Shown here piece by piece: positions 29,225 through 37,766 of a stretch of 64,000 bases of DNA (its first letter is position 1; each line of letters starts with the position of its first letter). The stretch spans positions 55,873-119,872 of the forward strand of contig NZ_VIRM01000025.1 of assembly GCF_006874475.1 (NCBI RefSeq). Reading direction: 5' to 3'. Source of the stretch: Microbispora hainanensis (lineage in GTDB: Bacteria > Actinomycetota > Actinomycetes > Streptosporangiales > Streptosporangiaceae). The notes under the pieces are model-generated. The model searched no databases. It was not told the origin of the DNA and saw only the letters and a list, made by a program, of their open reading frames with translations. The translations under genes were made by a program, and so were the position numbers.

Positions 29225-29786
29225 GAGTGCGGCCGAGCCCTCCAAGGCGCCGGTCGTCGACGCGCTCGGCCGGGCCCTGTCCGCCGAGCACGCCGCCGTG
29301 TACGCCTACGGAGTGATCGGCGGGAAGACCGGCGGCGCGCTGCTCAAACGCGCCACCGCGGGGTTCGACGCCCACCGGGCGCGGCGCGACCAGCTCCGGG
29401 CCCTCATCACCCAGCGGGGCGGCACGCCCGCCGAGCCCGGCCCCACCTACCTGCTGCCTTTCGAGGTGCGCAAACCGGCCGACGCGGTGCGCCTGGCCGT
29501 GCTGGTGGAGCAGCGGGTGACCACCGCCTACCTGGAGCTCGCCGCCGACCGCGACCCGGCACTACGGCGGATCGCCGCCCTGGCCGCGCAGGAGTCCGCG
29601 ACCCGCGCGTACGGCTGGCAGCCGAAGATCGGCGACCCGTTCCCGGGCATGGGCCGCGGCGGCGCCGACGCCGCCGCCCCCGCAGAGGAGGCCGGGGCAG
29701 ACGGAGCCTCCTCAGGACCGGACGGGGCGGACGCCGCTCCCGGCCAGGAGGTCCAGCCGGAACCGTCCGCCCAGGACGGCCAATAG
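29217..29786 (+). CDS. DUF4439 ferritin-like protein
   Basis: 189 residues. The first 145 form a helix bundle (ALGRALSAEHAAVYAYGVIGG and VLVEQRVTTAYLELAADRD) with Glu/His positions like ferritin-like proteins, matching the DUF4439 family. A low-complexity Ala/Gly/Glu/Pro tail follows. There is no signal peptide, in contrast to its partner. The function is unknown. It is translationally coupled to the upstream lipoprotein gene by overlap, so the two products probably act together. Confidence 0.85.
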   Translation: MTESAAEPSKAPVVDALGRALSAEHAAVYAYGVIGGKTGGALLKRATAGFDAHRARRDQLRALITQRGGTPAEPGPTYLLPFEVRKPADAVRLAVLVEQRVTTAYLELAADRDPALRRIAALAAQESATRAYGWQPKIGDPFPGMGRGGADAAAPAEEAGADGASSGPDGADAAPGQEVQPEPSAQDGQ

Positions 29787-29812
29787 GGTCCACCCCGCGA
29801 CGGCGCTCAGCG

Positions 29813-29862
29813 ACACGGCGCCGCCGGCCCCTTCGCGTGTGAGGGGGCCGGCGGCGCCGTGT
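29813..29862. terminator. Bidirectional hairpin between DUF4439 gene and proS
   Basis: A perfect 19-bp stem begins ACACGGCGCCGCCGGCCCC on the left arm, with a 12-base loop. It lies midway between two convergent genes, 26 bases past the DUF4439 stop and 22 bases past the proS stop. It can serve both strands. Confidence 0.9.
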
Positions 29863-29884
29863 GGTGATCAGAGGCGTCCGGCGA

Positions 29885-31627
29885 TCAGGCCCGGCAGGCG
29901 GCCAGCACCCGCTCGACGGCCTCGTCCAGCGGGATCTCCTCCTTGGTGCCGGTGGCCCGGTCGCGCAGCTCGACCACGCCGCTGGCCAGGCCCCGGCCGA
30001 CGATCAGCACGGTGGGCAGGCCGAGCAGCTCGGAGTCCTTGAACTTGACGCCGGGCGACACGCCGGGGCGGTCGTCCACGAGCACGCGCAGCCCCCGCGC
30101 CTCAAGGGTCTCGGCGAGGTTGCTCGCGACCTCGATCTGGTTCTCCTTGCCGGTGCCCACGATGTGCACGTCGGCGGGCGCCACCTCCCTGGGCCACACC
30201 AGGCCCAGCTCGTCGTGGCGCTGCTCGGCGAGCACGGCCACCGCCCGGGACACGCCGACGCCGTACGAGCCCATGGTGATGCGGATGGGCTTGCCGTCGG
30301 GCCCGAGCGCGTCGAGCTGGGCGGCGTCGGCGTACTTGCGGCCGAGCTGGAAGATGTGGCCGATCTCGATGCCCCGGTCGATCGACAGCGGGTGCGCGCA
30401 GCGGGGGCAGGCGTCGCCCGCCCGCACCTCGGCGGCCTCGATGGTGCCGTCGGGCTGGAAGTCGCGGCCCACGACCACGTGCGCGGCGTGCTTGCCCGGC
30501 TCGTTGGCGCCCGTCACCCAGGCAGAGCCCTCGACCACGCGGGGGTCGACCAGGTAGGTGATCCCCAGGTCCTTGAGCACCTGCGGGCCGATGTAGCCGC
30601 GCACCAGGCCGGGGTGGCGGGCGAAGTCCTCGGCCTCGAAGATCTCCGGCACACCGGGCGCGAGCGCCGCCTCAAGGCGCTTGAAGTCGACCTCGCGGTC
30701 GCCGGGCACGCCGACGATCACCGTCTTGACCTCGTCGGAGCCCGGCGTGCGGACCTTGACGACGAGGTTCTTCAGCGTGTCGGCGGCGGTGATACCCAGG
30801 CCGTACGTCTCGTTGACATACGAGACGAGCGACTCGATCGTCGGGGTGTCGGGCGTGTCGAGCACCTTCATGGGGGGCTGCTCGGCGGTGACGGCGGGCG
30901 GCGCGGGCGTGACGACCGCCTCGGCGTTGGCCGCGTATCCGCAGTTGTGGCAGGCCACGAAGGTGTCCTCACCGGTCGGGCAGGGGGCGAGGAACTCCTC
31001 GGAGGCCGACCCGCCCATCGCGCCCGACATAGCGAAGCAGATCTTGTAGTCGATGCCGAGGCGGTCGAAGATGCGGATGTACGCCTCGCGGTGCATCTCG
31101 TAGGACCGCTTGAGCCCGTCGTCGTCGAGGTCGAAGGAGTAGGAGTCCTTCATGACGAACTCGCGGCCCCGCAGGATGCCCGCCCGGGGCCGGGCCTCGT
31201 CGCGGTACTTCGTCTGGATCTGATAGAGGGTGACGGGGTAGTCCTTGTAGGAGGAGTACTCCCCCTTCACCATGTCGGTGAACATCTCCTCGTGGGTCGG
31301 CCCGAGGAGGTAGTCGGCGCCCTTGCGGTCCTTCAGCCGGAACAGGGTGTCGCCATACTCGGTCCAGCGGCCCGTGGGCTCGTAGAAGTCCCGGGGCAGC
31401 AGCGCGGGGAACAGCACCTCCTGCGCGCCCATCCGGTCCATCTCCTCGCGCACGACCCGCGCGACGTTCTCCAGCACGATCTTGCCGAGCGGCAGCCAGG
31501 AGTAGATGCCGGGCGCGACGCGGCGGATGTAGCCGGCGCGGACGAGCAGCTTGTGGCTCGGCACTTCCGCGTCCGCCGGATCCTCACGCAGGGTGCGCAG
31601 GAACAGGGTCGACATACGCAGCAGCAC
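29885..31627 (-). CDS. proS: Prolyl-tRNA synthetase
   Basis: 580 residues, the bacterial class II type with an inserted editing domain (about 225-405) that removes alanine. Visible motifs are [11 protein letters not shown], motif 2 [27 protein letters not shown], and motif 3 [18 protein letters not shown]. The C-terminal anticodon-binding domain ends with [25 protein letters not shown]. It charges tRNA-Pro. GTG 31627 is preceded by AAGGAG; ATG 31615 is a less likely start. No T-box leader is visible. Confidence 0.97.
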   Translation of the reverse strand: MLLRMSTLFLRTLREDPADAEVPSHKLLVRAGYIRRVAPGIYSWLPLGKIVLENVARVVREEMDRMGAQEVLFPALLPRDFYEPTGRWTEYGDTLFRLKDRKGADYLLGPTHEEMFTDMVKGEYSSYKDYPVTLYQIQTKYRDEARPRAGILRGREFVMKDSYSFDLDDDGLKRSYEMHREAYIRIFDRLGIDYKICFAMSGAMGGSASEEFLAPCPTGEDTFVACHNCGYAANAEAVVTPAPPAVTAEQPPMKVLDTPDTPTIESLVSYVNETYGLGITAADTLKNLVVKVRTPGSDEVKTVIVGVPGDREVDFKRLEAALAPGVPEIFEAEDFARHPGLVRGYIGPQVLKDLGITYLVDPRVVEGSAWVTGANEPGKHAAHVVVGRDFQPDGTIEAAEVRAGDACPRCAHPLSIDRGIEIGHIFQLGRKYADAAQLDALGPDGKPIRITMGSYGVGVSRAVAVLAEQRHDELGLVWPREVAPADVHIVGTGKENQIEVASNLAETLEARGLRVLVDDRPGVSPGVKFKDSELLGLPTVLIVGRGLASGVVELRDRATGTKEEIPLDEAVERVLAACRA

Positions 31628-31780
31628 GGCTACTCCTTGCTCGTGAGAGGTCTCGTCCGCGGCGCCCCCTCGGGGTGCGATGCGGATCTCCTCGCGGACC
31701 CTCGGAGACGACCGGAGGGACGAGACGAAGACGATGTGCCCCCAAGGCTATCGACTCCGGGGGCCACACCGCCTCACGTA

Positions 31781-31810
31781 AAAAGAACGGCGAGCCGATG
31801 CAGGCCGCCG
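31781..31810 (-). terminator. Likely terminator after the 175-residue hypothetical gene
   Basis: On the minus strand CGGCGGCC and GGCTCGCCG form a short bulged stem followed by TTCTTTTTA. It lies 4 bases past the stop of the upstream gene and before proS. Confidence 0.55.
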
Positions 31811-31813
31811 GGG

Positions 31814-32341
31814 TCAGCCGCCGAGCAGTTCCTCCCAGTGCTGACGGCCCCGTCCCCCCGTGCCGACGGGGCCGGCCGGGCCGTCCAGCGCCGCCGACAG
31901 CCGCCACAGGCCGGGCTTCGTCCGCAGCCGCTCCCTGCCGAACGGGTCGATGGCCCGCAGCACGAAGGTCACGCCCATCACGTTCAGCATCGCCGTGGAC
32001 GTGGTCGCCGGGCCCGCGGGGGCCGCCCGCACGGTGTCCTGGCCCGGCTCGCCGATCCGGTCCAGGAGCTGCGCCGCCACCTCGGCGGCGTACGGGCCGT
32101 CGCGCCACTCGATGTGCCAGGAGCGGTCGGTGCCCCGCCACCACGTGAGGTCGCGGCACGCCTCCAGCATCTCCGCCTCGCCGGATAACGCGGCCATGAC
32201 CCGCCCCAGCGCCTCATACCTGAGCCCGTCCGGCCCGGAGCCGGGCGGCGGCGCGTCGCCGTCCTCTTGACCGTTCTGCGGGCTGTGCGCCGTGGCCGGT
32301 GAGGCCCCGGGCTCGTCCCGCCCCCCGCGGAGTCCCCTCAT
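31814..32341 (-). CDS. Conserved-type hypothetical protein, 175 residues
   Basis: I do not recognise the family. The first 40 residues are Gly/Pro/Asp-rich and probably disordered. The rest looks globular, with LTWWRGTDRSWHIEWRDGPYAAEVAAQLLDRI and TAMLNVMGVTFVLRAIDPFGRERLRTKPGLWRLSAALDGP. There is no signal peptide or membrane segment. ATG 32341 lacks a ribosome site, and a later start at the first Met of the globular part is possible. It lies upstream of proS on the same strand and divergent from fprA. Confidence 0.6.
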   Translation of the reverse strand: MRGLRGGRDEPGASPATAHSPQNGQEDGDAPPPGSGPDGLRYEALGRVMAALSGEAEMLEACRDLTWWRGTDRSWHIEWRDGPYAAEVAAQLLDRIGEPGQDTVRAAPAGPATTSTAMLNVMGVTFVLRAIDPFGRERLRTKPGLWRLSAALDGPAGPVGTGGRGRQHWEELLGG

Positions 32342-32554
32342 GTCAGGGAGGGTGCCACCGCCCGGCCTTCTCGTCCGCGGGTTTCCCCGTCTTTTAGCCC
32401 CACTGCCCACGGGCATCACTTTGATCGTGGCCGCATGGTCGCCGCAACCCCGCGAATCATCACAACACGGATGCCAATCCGGTGTGACGGCACGGCGTTC
32501 CGTTCGCACGGCGACCGGCGGTGATAAAGAATCACTGACAGGGAGCGTCCGCAG

Positions 32555-33889
32555 ATGCTGGAGGCCATGGTGACACTGCGCGTCGCGATCGTCGGGTCGG
32601 GCCCGGCCGGCATTTACACGGCCGAGGCACTGGTCAAACAGTCGCACGACCCCGTCGAGGTGGACGTCCTCGAACGCCTGCCGACGCCGTACGGGCTGGT
32701 CCGCTATGGCGTGGCGCCCGACCACACGTCGATCAAGTCGATCGCCGGCTACCTGCGCAGGGTGCTGGAGACCCCGGGCGTGCGCTTCCTGGGCGGCGTC
32801 GAGCTGGGCGCCGACCTGTCGGCGGACGACCTGCTGTCCTGCTACGACGCCGTCGTCTACTGCACGGGGGCGATGGTCGACAGGCACCTCGGGGTCCCGG
32901 GCGAGGACCTGCCGGGCAGCGTCGCGGCGACCGACTTCGTCAACTGGTACTGCGGCCACCCCGACGTCCCGCCGGACACGTTCTCCCTGGACGCGGAGGA
33001 GGTCGTCGTCATCGGCGTCGGCAACGTCGCCGTGGACGTGGTGCGGATCATGGCGAAGACGGCCGACGAGCTGCGCGGCACGGACGTGCCCGAGGAGGTG
33101 CTCGACCGGCTGGCCGCCTCCAAGGTGAAGCGGATCCACATGGTCGGCCGGCGCGGGCCCGAGCACGCGAAGTTCACCCTGAAGGAGCTGCGGGAGCTCG
33201 GCGAGCTGCTGAACGCCGACGTCCTGACCTATCCCGACGAGGTCGCGGTCGCCGACCTGACCCCGCTGTCGCGCCAGGTCAGGGGCAACGTGGACGTGCT
33301 GCGGTCGTGGTCGGAGCGCAAGCCTGCCGACCGGCCCCGCCGTCTGGAGGTGCGTTTCTGGCTGCGTCCGGTGGAGATCCTCGGCGTGTCCCGGGTCGAG
33401 GGGGTACGGCTGGAGCGGACCCGGCTGGAGAACGGGCGGGTCGTCGGGACCGGCGACTTCGAGACGATCCCGGCGGACATGGTGATGCGCTCGGTGGGCT
33501 ACCAGAGCGTGGCGCTGCCCGGGGTGCCGTTCGACCCGGCGACGATGACGGTGCCGAACGTCGCCGGCAAGGTGACCGACCGGCAGTACGTCGCGGGCTG
33601 GCTCAAGCGAGGGCCGACCGGCGTGATCGGGACCAACAAGTCCGACGCCGCCGAGACCGTGCGCACGCTGCTCGCCGAGGTGGTGCCGGGAACGGCGACC
33701 GCCCGGCTGGACGACCTGCTCGCCGCGCGCGGGCTGAGCCCGGTGACGTACGAGGACTGGCTGGCGATCGAGGCCGCGGAGGCCGCGCTGGCCGGCAGCC
33801 TCGGCAGGGGCGAACGGGTGAAGCTGGTGGGCAGGGACGCGATGCTGAACGCGTGCGGCCGGCTCGCCCGCCCGGGTGGCGCGTCCTGA
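32555..33889 (+). CDS. fprA: Ferredoxin--NADP reductase, FprA type
   Basis: 444 residues, homologous in layout to mycobacterial FprA and mitochondrial adrenodoxin reductase. The FAD-binding motif is VAIVGSGPAGIYTAEAL and the NADP-binding motif is VVVIGVGNVAVDVVRIM. YGLVRYGVAPDH and the C-terminal GWLKRGPTGVIGTNKSDA are family signatures. It passes electrons between NADPH and ferredoxins, for example to cytochromes P450. ATG 32555 has GGGAG with good spacing; ATG 32567 is a weaker choice. No ferredoxin or P450 is adjacent. Confidence 0.95.
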   Translation: MLEAMVTLRVAIVGSGPAGIYTAEALVKQSHDPVEVDVLERLPTPYGLVRYGVAPDHTSIKSIAGYLRRVLETPGVRFLGGVELGADLSADDLLSCYDAVVYCTGAMVDRHLGVPGEDLPGSVAATDFVNWYCGHPDVPPDTFSLDAEEVVVIGVGNVAVDVVRIMAKTADELRGTDVPEEVLDRLAASKVKRIHMVGRRGPEHAKFTLKELRELGELLNADVLTYPDEVAVADLTPLSRQVRGNVDVLRSWSERKPADRPRRLEVRFWLRPVEILGVSRVEGVRLERTRLENGRVVGTGDFETIPADMVMRSVGYQSVALPGVPFDPATMTVPNVAGKVTDRQYVAGWLKRGPTGVIGTNKSDAAETVRTLLAEVVPGTATARLDDLLAARGLSPVTYEDWLAIEAAEAALAGSLGRGERVKLVGRDAMLNACGRLARPGGAS

Positions 33890-33945
33890 CAACGATCGCT
33901 GAGGCCACGTCCTGACGGGTGTCTCGTTCCGACGGGACGGCGTGG

Positions 33946-34599
33946 TCAGGACCAGTGGGCCGGCCGGTGATAGCGCGCCCCGTCACGGCCGGGAACGAGG
34001 TCGGGCAGTTGCGACTGCCGGACGAGCGCCTCGCCGAGAGGAAACCAGGCGTCGCTCGCGAGGCGCAGGCCGTCCGAGCGTCTGCCGGGCGGGAAGACGG
34101 TGACGACCCGGGTCTTGCCGCCGCGCCGGGCGTCCACCTGGCGCACCGCCTCGATGGCCGCGCACAGGTCGGAGTCGGCCGACAGCAGCAGCACCATGTC
34201 GACCAGGTCGAGGGCGACTTCGCCGACCAGCGCGGCGGCCAGCGCGGCGTCGGACTGCTTCTCCTCGTAGGTCCGCCAGGAGACGCCGCAGGCCCGGCAG
34301 GAGGCCCGCTGCTCCTGGAACCGCCCGAGCACCACCTCGACCCCCATGCTCTCCAGCACCGCGAGGTAGGTCTTCTGCCGCAGCAGCGCGGCCGGTTCCC
34401 CGCGCACATGGGCGCTGAAGTAGCGGACGGCCGTCAGCGTCTGCCCGGGCCTCAGCAGCCGGCCCGCCAACGCCCGGAGATCGAGCCAGAGATAACGGCG
34501 TCCCCGCAGGGAGCGCAGTCCGTAGTAGAGGTTGAACCCGTCCACGTAGACCCCGACACGCAGGACTTGGGGAACGGGGTTGTCGCGCACCGCCATCAT
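33946..34599 (-). CDS. NYN domain (PIN-like) putative ribonuclease
   Basis: 217 residues. NYN/PIN-like active-site motifs are VGVYVDGFNLYYG, with the first catalytic Asp near residue 20, then KQSDAALAAALVGEV and LLLSADSDLCAAIEAV, supplying the other acidic residues. A CRACG pair in the centre could bind zinc. NYN proteins are metal-dependent RNases; the target is unknown. The ATG at 34599 directly abuts GGAG, so translation probably starts at ATG 34596 or GTG 34590. A possible small RNA on the other strand begins just upstream. Confidence 0.85.
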   Translation of the reverse strand: MMAVRDNPVPQVLRVGVYVDGFNLYYGLRSLRGRRYLWLDLRALAGRLLRPGQTLTAVRYFSAHVRGEPAALLRQKTYLAVLESMGVEVVLGRFQEQRASCRACGVSWRTYEEKQSDAALAAALVGEVALDLVDMVLLLSADSDLCAAIEAVRQVDARRGGKTRVVTVFPPGRRSDGLRLASDAWFPLGEALVRQSQLPDLVPGRDGARYHRPAHWS

Positions 34600-34609
34600 C
34601 TCCTAACAT
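34580..34609 (+). promoter_or_regulatory. Promoter-like TTGTCG-N18-TAACAT
   Basis: A -35-like TTGTCG (34580-34585) and a -10-like TAACAT (34604-34609) are spaced 18 bases apart on the plus strand. They point at the hairpin-terminator unit that follows. They overlap the start of the NYN gene on the other strand. Confidence 0.4.
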
Positions 34610-34614
34610 GGAGT

Positions 34615-34676
34615 CACCGCGCCCGGGGTTACGTCCCCGGGCTCTACGGCCCCCGACAGGGGGCCGTTTCTTTTTC
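34615..34676 (+). ncRNA. Candidate small RNA with two hairpins and a U-tail
   Basis: From a predicted start near 34615 the RNA would be about 60 bases. Hairpin 1 is GCCCGGGG-TTACGT-CCCCGGGC (34621-34642). Hairpin 2 is ACGGCCCCC-GACA-GGGGGCCGT (34646-34667), followed by TTCTTTTTC, a textbook intrinsic terminator. No coding frame lies between the promoter-like site and the terminator, and no plus-strand gene ends nearby. The alternative is that it ends a long fprA transcript running antisense through the NYN gene. Confidence 0.4.
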
Positions 34677-34800
34677 TCCGCCGATTCGATCACCTGTTCG
34701 ATCGGCTGTTCGAGGAAAAGAATAGCCAACCGAACGTGGTCGTGCAGCGACGTTGTGTGATGACGTCCTCGTGGCGGGTGCTTCTGCGAGGATCGTCCTC

Positions 34801-35991
34801 ATGGAGACGACGCTGACCGGCCCAGACGGCCTGATCGACGGGCTGCTCGACGGCTTCGCCGGCACCCACGACGAACAGCTCGCCCGCTTCCCCGCACGGG
34901 AGCCCGCGTGGCAGCCGGTGCACACGGTGTACGTGCCCGCGGACCGGGTGACGGCGGAGATCGTCCAGCAGTGGGGGCACGCCGCGACCGACCTCCTCCA
35001 CCGGCTCCTGTTCACTCCCGCCGAGCTGGCCGCGCTGTTCGACCTCGACCTCGATCTGGCCCAGCCCGTGCACGACCGGGTGCGCAGGAAGCTGCACGCC
35101 GAGCCGATCGAGGACCTGCGGATCGACTTCGAGGACGGCTACGGCGTGCGCTCCCCCGAGGAGGAGGACAGGCACGCCGAGTCGGCGGCGGCGGCCGTGG
35201 CCGCGATGCACGAGGCGGGCACGCTGCCCCGCAGGTGGGGGCTGCGGGTGAAGTCGTTCGCCGACGGCGACCCCGTGCGCTCGGTGCGCACGCTCGACGG
35301 GTTCCTGACCGAGGTCGTACGGCGGGCCGGCAGACTCCCCGACGGGTTCACGGTGACGTTCCCCAAGGTCCTGATGGAGGACTACCTGCACCAGTTCGCA
35401 CGCTGCCTGGAGGCGCTGGAGCGCGGGCTCCGCTTGCCGTCCGGCACGCTGCGCTTCGAGATGCAGGTGGAGGCCCCGCAGACCGTGCTCATGCTCCAGC
35501 GGTCGGCCGACCTGGTGCCCTCGCTGTGCGGCCGGCTGGCGGCCGCCCACTTCGGCGTGTTCGACTACACGGCCGCGCTCGGGCTGCCCCCGGACGAGCA
35601 GCGGCTCGACCACCCGGCCTGCGACCACGCGCGGCATGTCATGCAGACGACGCTGTCGGGGACAGGGGTGGAGCTGTCGGACGGCTCACTTGCCGCGGCC
35701 CCGGCCTCGGACGCCGCGGCCGACGTGCACGCCCTGCTGCGCAGGCACTCGGCGCTGGTGTCGCACTCGCTTAGGCACGGCTTCTACCAGGGCTGGGACA
35801 TGGACCCCTCGCACCTGGTCAGCCGCTTCACGACCGTCTACGCCTTCCACCTGACCTGCTATGAGAAGTACGCCGAACGGGTGCGCGCCTGGCAGGAACG
35901 GCGCGCGGCCTCGGGGGGCCTGCTGGACGAGCCCGCGACGATCAGAACTCTGATCGCCGCCCTGGCCCGGGCAGACCGCGCCCTCTGCTGA
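34801..35991 (+). CDS. DUF6986 family protein, aldolase-like
   Basis: 396 residues. The acidic motif RIDFEDGYGVRSPEEED and the later LRFEMQVEAPQTVL, GVFDYTAALG and RHGFYQGWDMDPSH resemble the HpcH/HpaI aldolase-citrate lyase TIM-barrel fold, in which Glu and Asp bind Mg. I place it in DUF6986, whose reaction is not established. ATG 34801 was chosen because it follows GCGAGGA at suitable spacing. It lies downstream of the candidate small RNA. The stop codon sits inside a 17-bp near-repeat. Confidence 0.75.
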   Translation: METTLTGPDGLIDGLLDGFAGTHDEQLARFPAREPAWQPVHTVYVPADRVTAEIVQQWGHAATDLLHRLLFTPAELAALFDLDLDLAQPVHDRVRRKLHAEPIEDLRIDFEDGYGVRSPEEEDRHAESAAAAVAAMHEAGTLPRRWGLRVKSFADGDPVRSVRTLDGFLTEVVRRAGRLPDGFTVTFPKVLMEDYLHQFARCLEALERGLRLPSGTLRFEMQVEAPQTVLMLQRSADLVPSLCGRLAAAHFGVFDYTAALGLPPDEQRLDHPACDHARHVMQTTLSGTGVELSDGSLAAAPASDAAADVHALLRRHSALVSHSLRHGFYQGWDMDPSHLVSRFTTVYAFHLTCYEKYAERVRAWQERRAASGGLLDEPATIRTLIAALARADRALC

Positions 35992-36019
35992 GACCGGGCC
36001 GGCCGCGCCCTCTGCCGAG
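35976..36019. repeat. 17-bp near-repeat at the DUF6986 stop codon
   Basis: CCGCGCCCTCTGCTGAG (35976-35992) recurs as CCGCGCCCTCTGCCGAG (36003-36019), a 27-base period with one mismatch. The first copy holds the TGA stop. This is the smallest case of the stop-codon repeats seen elsewhere in the window. Confidence 0.7.
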
Positions 36020-36020
36020 T

Positions 36021-36089
36021 TTGCCATATCGGCAAGGTTCCTTGCCGCCTTCGCCTCCTGTGCCGCACTGTTGCCCCGACATCGGCAAC
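36021..36089. promoter_or_regulatory. Cluster of TTGCC/GGCAA operator-like palindromes
   Basis: Three dyads share the half-site GGCAA/TTGCC: TTGCC-ATATC-GGCAA (36021-36035), GGCAAGG-TT-CCTTGCC (36031-36046) and GTTGCC-N8-GGCAAC (36070-36089). All precede the oxidoreductase-methyltransferase gene. No regulator gene is adjacent, so the binding protein is unknown. Confidence 0.55.
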
Positions 36090-36112
36090 AGACGCCGACA
36101 CGGGAGGCAGAG

Positions 36113-37693
36113 GTGGACGAGAAGAAGTACGACGTGGTCGTGGTGGGCGGCGGCCCCGCGGGGCTCAGCGGCGCCCTGGCGCTGGCGCGGGCCCGGCGGT
36201 CGGTGCTGGTCGTGGACGCGGGAGAGCCGCGCAACGCCCCGGCCGCGCACATGCACAACTACCTCGGTCTGGACGGCACGCCGCCGGCCGAGTTGCGGGC
36301 GGCCGGGCGCGAGGAAGTGATCGGTTACGGCGGCGAGGTCGTCACCGGGCGGGCCGAGACGGCCACGCGGGAAGGCGACGACTTCCTCGTGACGCTGGAC
36401 GACGGCCGCGCCGTCCGGGCCCGCCGGCTGCTCGTGGCGACCGGGGCCGTGGACGAGCTGCCCGACGTGCCGGGCCTGGCCGGGCGGTGGGGCCGCGACG
36501 TGCTCCACTGCCCCTACTGCCACGGGTGGGAGGTGCGCGACCGGCGCATCGGCGTCCTGGCCACCGGGCCGCTCGCCGTCGAGCAGGCCCTTCTGTGGCG
36601 GCAGTGGAGCGAGGACGTGGTGTTCCTGGCCCACCACTGCCCCGCGCCGTCGGAGGAGGAGGCCGAACGGCTCGCCGCGCGCAGGATCCCGGTCGCCGAC
36701 GGCCCCGTCACGGGGATCGAGGTGACCGGCGACGCGCTCACCGGGGTGCGGCTGGCCTCCGGCGAGGTCGTCGCGCTGGACGCGCTGGTCGTCGGCGCGC
36801 CGCTCGCCGCCCGGTCCCAGGTGCTGGAGTCGCTCGGACTCAAGCCGGCCGAGGTGGAGCTCGGCGGCCACCTGGCGGGCACCAGGATCGCCGCGGAGCC
36901 GACCGGCGCGACCGCCGTGCCCGGTGTCTGGGTGGCGGGGAACGTCACGGACGTACGCGCCGTCGTGATCGCGTCCGCCGCCGCGGGCCTGGCCGCCGGG
37001 GCCGCGATCAACGCGGATCTCATCGCCGAGGAGACCCGGGAGGCCGTCGCCGCCTACCGGAACGAGATGCGCACGCTGTTCGAGGAGGCGGCCTGGGAGG
37101 AGCGCTACCGCTCCCGGCCGGCGATCTGGAGCGGCCACCCGAATCCGCAGCTCGTCGCCGAGGCCGCGCAGCTTCCTCCGGGCCGGGCCCTCGACGTCGG
37201 CAGCGGCGAGGGCGCCGACGCCGTCTGGCTCGCCACGAGGGGCTGGCGGGTGACGGGAGCCGACATCTCCGCCACGGCGCTGGAGCGGGCCGCCGCCCAC
37301 GCCGCCGGCGCGGGCGTCGCCGACCGCACCGAGTGGGTGCGCGCGGACCTGCGCGACCACGCCTTTCCCGAGAGCGCGTACGACCTGGTGTCCGCGCAGT
37401 ACATGCACCTGCCGGGTGAGGCCAGACGGACGCTGTTCGCCCGGCTGGCGGCCGCGGTGGCCCCGGGCGGCACTCTGCTGATCGTCGGGCACCACCCGTC
37501 CGATCTGGTGACCAGGGTCCGGAAGATGCACTTCCCGCAGATGATGTTCACCGCCGAGGAGATCGCGGCGTCGCTCGATCCGGCCGAGTGGGAGATCGCG
37601 GCGGCCGAGGCCCGGCCGCGCACGGCCGTGGACCCGGAAGGCAGCGAGGTCACCAGCCGCGACGCCGTCCTGGTCGCCCGCCGCCGCGCCTGA
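36113..37693 (+). CDS. Thioredoxin-reductase-like oxidoreductase fused to a methyltransferase
   Basis: 526 residues. The N-terminal half (about 1-300) is a thioredoxin-reductase-like flavoprotein: VVVVGGGPAGLSGALALARA binds FAD, CPYCHGWE near residue 132 is the redox-active C-x-x-C, and VPGVWVAGNVTD is the second FAD motif. The C-terminal half is a class I methyltransferase (ALDVGSGEGADAVWLATRGWRVTGADIS, near residue 359). The NADPH motif GxGxxA appears as GVLATGPLA, which is degenerate. This domain pair is a known fusion in actinomycetes with no proven substrate. GTG 36113 follows GGGAGG. It could modify and redox-control one substrate, perhaps a toxic thiol or metalloid. Confidence 0.88.
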   Translation: MDEKKYDVVVVGGGPAGLSGALALARARRSVLVVDAGEPRNAPAAHMHNYLGLDGTPPAELRAAGREEVIGYGGEVVTGRAETATREGDDFLVTLDDGRAVRARRLLVATGAVDELPDVPGLAGRWGRDVLHCPYCHGWEVRDRRIGVLATGPLAVEQALLWRQWSEDVVFLAHHCPAPSEEEAERLAARRIPVADGPVTGIEVTGDALTGVRLASGEVVALDALVVGAPLAARSQVLESLGLKPAEVELGGHLAGTRIAAEPTGATAVPGVWVAGNVTDVRAVVIASAAAGLAAGAAINADLIAEETREAVAAYRNEMRTLFEEAAWEERYRSRPAIWSGHPNPQLVAEAAQLPPGRALDVGSGEGADAVWLATRGWRVTGADISATALERAAAHAAGAGVADRTEWVRADLRDHAFPESAYDLVSAQYMHLPGEARRTLFARLAAAVAPGGTLLIVGHHPSDLVTRVRKMHFPQMMFTAEEIAASLDPAEWEIAAAEARPRTAVDPEGSEVTSRDAVLVARRRA

Positions 37694-37696
37694 GTC

Positions 37697-37766
37697 TCAG
37701 CGCCGGACGGTCAGCGCCGGACGGCCAGGGCAGGGTGGCCAGAGCCGGGTGGTCAGACCCGGTCCA
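37697..37766. repeat. Five 14-bp tandem repeats between convergent stop codons
   Basis: Units TCAGCGCCGGACGG (twice), CCAGGGCAGGGTGG, CCAGAGCCGGGTGG and TCAGACCCGGTCCA fill the gap from just after the oxidoreductase stop to the cutC stop, which is the TCA of the last unit. With a 14-base period the TCA units place minus-strand TGA in different frames. Confidence 0.8.

Noticed and set aside
31814..33892. A 692-residue minus-strand frame covering fprA
   Set aside because: The fprA frame on the plus strand has clear FAD and NADP motifs. Only the last 175 residues of the minus frame look like a real gene.
34615..34676. 6C RNA motif
   Set aside because: The known motif has C-runs in the hairpin loops; here the C-runs are paired in the stems.
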